From Deltaproteobacteria bacterium (GTDB lineage Bacteria; Desulfobacterota; DSM-4660; Desulfatiglandales; B25-G16), in contig QMLW01000056.1 in NCBI GenBank assembly GCA_003646935.1, forward strand, positions 1-8,437: DNA of 8,437 bases, read 5' to 3'. This document shows positions 5,731 through 8,437 of the stretch, piece after piece. The notes below the pieces were generated by a model. That model saw nothing but the letters and a program-made list of their open reading frames with translations, was not told where the DNA came from and searched no databases. How positions within the stretch are numbered: the first letter of the stretch is position 1; every line of letters starts with the position of its first letter. Position numbers and translations under genes: made by a program.

Positions 5731-6324
5731 TCATCCAACTCGTGAGGCTGAAACGCCGAAATCAAAGGCCTTGAGGTTTGATTCCAGGAATGCCTGTTTC
5801 GTGGACTTAGCAATCGTTTCCTTGAGTGCGCCTTCATCCAATGGAATAACCTTGCTCCCGACCAATGCACCGAGCATGACCATATTGAGGGATAGCGGAT
5901 TTCCCGCCTTCTCCGCGAGCTCATTACCATCCAGGCTTATGAGGGAACGAACCCTTGCCCTAATCAAATCAAGGGCCTCATCGATATCGGGATATGACCC
6001 CTGGCCAATCGCTACGGTAAAGGGAGGAAGTGGCTGCACATTGGTGATGACTACCGTGTTCTCATTGCATTTGTTCAACGCCCTCAAAGTCTCCGACGGC
6101 TCAAAGCCTATCAAACCATCGGCCTCACCACTTGATACGATCGGGCTCGTTGCATCCCCTACCACCACATCCGTCTCCACAATACCACCCCTCTGGGCCA
6201 TTCCATGAATCTCACTGACCACCGCTGGGATCCCCGCTGCCACACAAGCCTCTCCAACAAGTCGGGATGCGAGGATATTTCCCTGACCGCCGACGCCGAC
6301 AAAGACTATCCGTTTTGTTTCCAT
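5731..6324 (-). CDS. iorB: Indolepyruvate ferredoxin oxidoreductase, beta subunit
   Basis: A 197-residue gamma-type subunit of the 2-oxoacid:ferredoxin oxidoreductase superfamily. With IorA it converts aryl pyruvates, CoA and oxidised ferredoxin into aryl-acetyl-CoA, CO2 and reduced ferredoxin in the cytoplasm. Signatures are IVFVGVGGQGNILASRL (6-22) with the GVGGQG loop at 10-15, and SEIHGMAQRGG (37-47), both typical of IorB. Length is normal. The ATG at 6324-6322 is chosen over a TTG two codons upstream because AAGGAGAGG (6339-6331) is then at proper spacing. It begins 13 bases after the iorA stop, so the two subunits are made from one message in balanced amounts. No odd residues are seen. 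Confidence 0.95.
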   Translation of the reverse strand: METKRIVFVGVGGQGNILASRLVGEACVAAGIPAVVSEIHGMAQRGGIVETDVVVGDATSPIVSSGEADGLIGFEPSETLRALNKCNENTVVITNVQPLPPFTVAIGQGSYPDIDEALDLIRARVRSLISLDGNELAEKAGNPLSLNMVMLGALVGSKVIPLDEGALKETIAKSTKQAFLESNLKAFDFGVSASRVG

Positions 6325-6330
6325 AGCCAA

Positions 6331-6339
6331 CCTCTCCTT
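6331..6339 (-). promoter_or_regulatory. Shine-Dalgarno of iorB, decides its start
   Basis: On the minus strand AAGGAGAGG overlaps the iorA stop codon (6340-6338). It ends 6 bases before the ATG at 6324 but touches the TTG at 6330, so the ATG is the likely start. Confidence 0.7.
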
Positions 6340-8188
6340 ACTTTTTCAATGGCGTGATGGCATTCTCGGGGCAGATCTGTGCGCACACGGTGCAGCCAAT
6401 GCAAAGGCTCTCGTCTATCATGGTCCGGCCATTTTCGATATACATGGCTGGACATGCCAAAAGATTGATACAGTCCATATGTTTCTTGCATTTATCCTGA
6501 TTGACGTAAAAGGGCCTTGCCTTTTTTGCCTTCTTGATTGCCCTCGCGAACAAGGGGCAGAGCTCCTTTGATATGATCACCGAGATTCCCTCAAATTCCT
6601 TTGCTGCCCGTGCTGCAGCGATTGCCTTCTTCACTTGAAGAGGGTTCACCACCTCTACGTGCTCAACGCCGAGACCTCGCACCAAAGACTCAATGGAAAG
6701 CGTTTTGGTGTCTACACCCATGGGAGTAGTATCCACGCCAGGATGGGGTTGGTGCCCCGTCATGGCGGTTGTTCCATTGTCGAGGATCACCAATGTGAAG
6801 TCATGGTTGTTATGAACGGCGTTGACCAGGGCGGGAATACCTGCATGAAAAAAGGTCGAATCTCCGATAAAAGCAACGACCTTCTGATCCGTTGCCGCTG
6901 TGAAGCCGCATGAAGACCCTACTGAGCCGCCCATGCATATCACGATATCGGCCATAGACAACGGCGGAAGCACACCTAACGTATAACACCCGATATCAGA
7001 GGGATAAATAGCCTCGGGGCCGTACACCTGTTTTATCGCATAGTACATAGCCCTGTGGGGACAACCGGCGCAGAGGTTGGGAGGCCGTCCGGGGAGCTCG
7101 GGAACCTCGCTCATATCCACCATCACAGGGGTGGCATCGGAGACACCGAAATAGGAGGCAATTGTTTTCCGGACCATCCCCGGATCGTACTCGTATAGTC
7201 TCGGGAAAAGGCCATCTCCCTTGCCCTTGATGGGGATCCCTATCCCCTCTGACTGGGCAATCGACCTGATTTCGTTTTCCATCACCGGTTCAAGTTCTTC
7301 AACGACCAACACGTTTTCCACGCTGCTGAGGAATTTCTCGATCATCCTCTCGGGCATGGGATGTGAAAATCCAAGCCTTAGAATCGTCACCTTCTCCCCG
7401 ATGCCCAAGTCCTTCACCGCATCCTGAACATAGTTCATGCTCACGCCATTGGTCACGATGCCCCATGGACCGTTGCCGATAATCTGGTTATATTCCGAGT
7501 CCTCCGAGAGCTCCCATGCCTGATTATATTTCTCCAGAAGTAGCTTGTGCAATTTCCTCGAAACAGCAGGGATCGCCACATAGTGAAAGGGATCCTTTTT
7601 GAAGAAACCCTTGGCCTTTATCTCCCGTTTCGGACCGAACTTCACAGCACCCCTCAGGTGATTGAGCCTTGTGGTGGTCCGCAGGATAACGGGCAGCTTC
7701 AACTGCTCTGAGATATCAAAGGCTGCTATGGTCATATCCTTCATCTCCTGAGCATTTACAGGCTCTATCATGGGCAGCCCCGACAAGCGTGCATAGTACC
7801 GGTTATCCTGCTCATTCTGGCTCGAGAACAGATAGGGATCATCGGCATTGATCACCACCATACCCGCATTCACGCCGAGGTAGGCCATGGTCATAAGTGC
7901 ATCTGAGGCGACATTCATCCCCACATGCTTCATGGTGACGATGCTTCGCACGCCTGAGACAGCAGCACCTGCGGCCACCTCGAGCGCCACCTTCTCGTTG
8001 GTGGAATACTCAAAGTAGAATCCAGCCTCCTGATAAAGGGTGAAAAAGGTGTCGGGAATCTCCGATGACGGCGTACCAGGATAACAGCTCGCAAGTCCGA
8101 TACCTGCTTCAATCGCACCTCTGGCAATCGCCTCGTTGCCCAGAAGGAGCATCTCCTTGCCCGGTGAATCCTCAAGTAACTTGTGCAT
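6338..8188 (-). CDS. iorA: Indolepyruvate ferredoxin oxidoreductase, alpha subunit
   Basis: A 616-residue thiamine-diphosphate and iron-sulfur enzyme, full length for IorA. The N-terminal pyrimidine-binding domain has LLLGNEAIARGAIEAGIGLA (14-33), SCYPGTPSSEI (34-44) and the catalytic-site YSTNEKVALE (61-70). The middle domain runs to about 350. LCAGCPHRAMYYAI (372-385) opens the diphosphate-binding domain, where GDS (442-444) to N471 is the ThDP/Mg motif. The C-terminus is a ferredoxin module: C567-x2-H570-x2-C573-x5-C579, then C596-x2-C599-x2-C602-x3-C606P. The second cluster motif is perfect; the first has His in place of the usual second Cys. It uses aromatic 2-oxoacids from Phe, Tyr and Trp and in syntrophic anaerobes may run either way depending on redox state. 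The start at 8188 has a short-spaced AGGA (8194-8191) and a GAG further up. Confidence 0.96.
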   Translation of the reverse strand: MHKLLEDSPGKEMLLLGNEAIARGAIEAGIGLASCYPGTPSSEIPDTFFTLYQEAGFYFEYSTNEKVALEVAAGAAVSGVRSIVTMKHVGMNVASDALMTMAYLGVNAGMVVINADDPYLFSSQNEQDNRYYARLSGLPMIEPVNAQEMKDMTIAAFDISEQLKLPVILRTTTRLNHLRGAVKFGPKREIKAKGFFKKDPFHYVAIPAVSRKLHKLLLEKYNQAWELSEDSEYNQIIGNGPWGIVTNGVSMNYVQDAVKDLGIGEKVTILRLGFSHPMPERMIEKFLSSVENVLVVEELEPVMENEIRSIAQSEGIGIPIKGKGDGLFPRLYEYDPGMVRKTIASYFGVSDATPVMVDMSEVPELPGRPPNLCAGCPHRAMYYAIKQVYGPEAIYPSDIGCYTLGVLPPLSMADIVICMGGSVGSSCGFTAATDQKVVAFIGDSTFFHAGIPALVNAVHNNHDFTLVILDNGTTAMTGHQPHPGVDTTPMGVDTKTLSIESLVRGLGVEHVEVVNPLQVKKAIAAARAAKEFEGISVIISKELCPLFARAIKKAKKARPFYVNQDKCKKHMDCINLLACPAMYIENGRTMIDESLCIGCTVCAQICPENAITPLKK

Positions 8189-8220
8189 GTTCCTACTCGC
8201 TTTTCAGATTAATTGAATAC

Positions 8221-8286
8221 GTCTCGGAAATTCTACAACTTATTGAAATTAAAAAGGTTTTTTTGAGACTATTCCATATTGTCTCA
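8221..8286 (-). promoter_or_regulatory. Candidate control region of iorA-iorB-DUF3109 with GAGAC/GTCTC repeats
   Basis: The 6-base inverted repeat TGAGAC (8264-8269) / GTCTCA (8281-8286), 11 bases apart, is laid out like an operator; a third GTCTC lies at 8221-8225. Between them, on the minus strand, TAGAAT (8235-8230) is a 5-of-6 match to a -10 box and would start transcription about 34 bases before the iorA ATG. No good -35 box is found (ACCTTT at the 17-base position), which would suit an activator-dependent promoter with the dyad just upstream. All of this is inference from short matches. Confidence 0.3.
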
Positions 8287-8291
8287 CACAT

Positions 8292-8437
8292 GGAATAATG
8301 GAATGGTGGAATATTGGAGTGTTGGTTTTAAAAGCAATGATCCATTTATTAACTCCCCTGTCAAGAGAAATCTTACCAATAAACCACTGCCCCATTTTCT
8401 TAAGAACCCCTGTCTGCCGACAGGCAGGCATTATTCC
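8292..8437. repeat. Possible small inverted-repeat element at the window edge
   Basis: GGAATAATG (8292-8300) recurs in inverted orientation as CATTATTCC (8429-8437), the last bases of the window, so the repeat may be longer than the 9 bases seen. Inside lies a low-complexity TGGAAT-rich run (8291-8325) and a hairpin CCTGTC-TGCC-GACAGG (8409-8424) followed by CAGGCA. Read on the minus strand, the GCCTGCCTGTCGGCAGACAG type sequence resembles, from memory, extragenic repeats spread over many anaerobe genomes. No transposase is present. It may be a MITE-like or REP-like unit; copy number cannot be judged from one window. Confidence 0.4.

Noticed and set aside
5691..5930. 80-residue N-terminal extension of the DUF3109 frame
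   Set aside because: It overlaps iorB, is Arg/Ser/Trp-rich like a shadow frame, and DUF3109 proteins normally begin close to the ATG at 5690.
8249..8431. Minus-strand frame of 60 codons beginning MPACRQTG
   Set aside because: It is read through the CAGGCA/hairpin repeat and low-complexity sequence, has no domain, and is the kind of false product such repeats give.

Overview
The window reads as a chromosomal piece of an anaerobic bacterium. The clues are a ferredoxin-dependent indolepyruvate oxidoreductase (IorAB), the C5-type haem pathway enzyme glutamyl-tRNA reductase, and a cysteine-rich protein resembling families common in strict anaerobes. A syntrophic or sulfate-reducing lineage of the Desulfobacterota kind would fit. 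That is an inference from gene content only; no rRNA or tRNA gene is present to settle it.

Layout, left to right. (1) 2-841, plus strand: the 3' end of hemA, then a MoaE-like protein that lacks one of the two catalytic lysines of MoaE. (2) 903-3435, plus strand: two family-4 (GT-B) glycosyltransferases, almost touching, probably one operon making a glycoside, compatible solute or surface sugar. (3) 3420-4333: a gene-poor, AT-rich strip of broken genes. It holds an intact AbrB/MazE-type antitoxin on the minus strand with a good promoter, a VapC toxin cut down to its first ~35 residues and overlapping the glycosyltransferase end, and a 30-codon stump of a universal stress protein on the plus strand. 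(4) 4334-5044, plus strand: a small unknown helical protein and a Cys/His-rich protein resembling TIGR04076. (5) 5124-8188, minus strand: an operon iorA-iorB-DUF3109. (6) 8189-8437: the control region of that operon, followed by a short inverted-repeat element that runs to the window edge.

IorA and IorB together oxidise aryl pyruvates (from transamination of aromatic amino acids) to aryl-acetyl-CoA with reduction of ferredoxin. The DUF3109 protein follows 40 bases behind iorB and is probably co-transcribed; its cysteine motif suggests metal binding. The two glycosyltransferases probably act one after the other on one product. The least expected content is in the 3.4-4.1 kb strip, where two truncated genes and a surviving antitoxin suggest past deletions between two stable operons.
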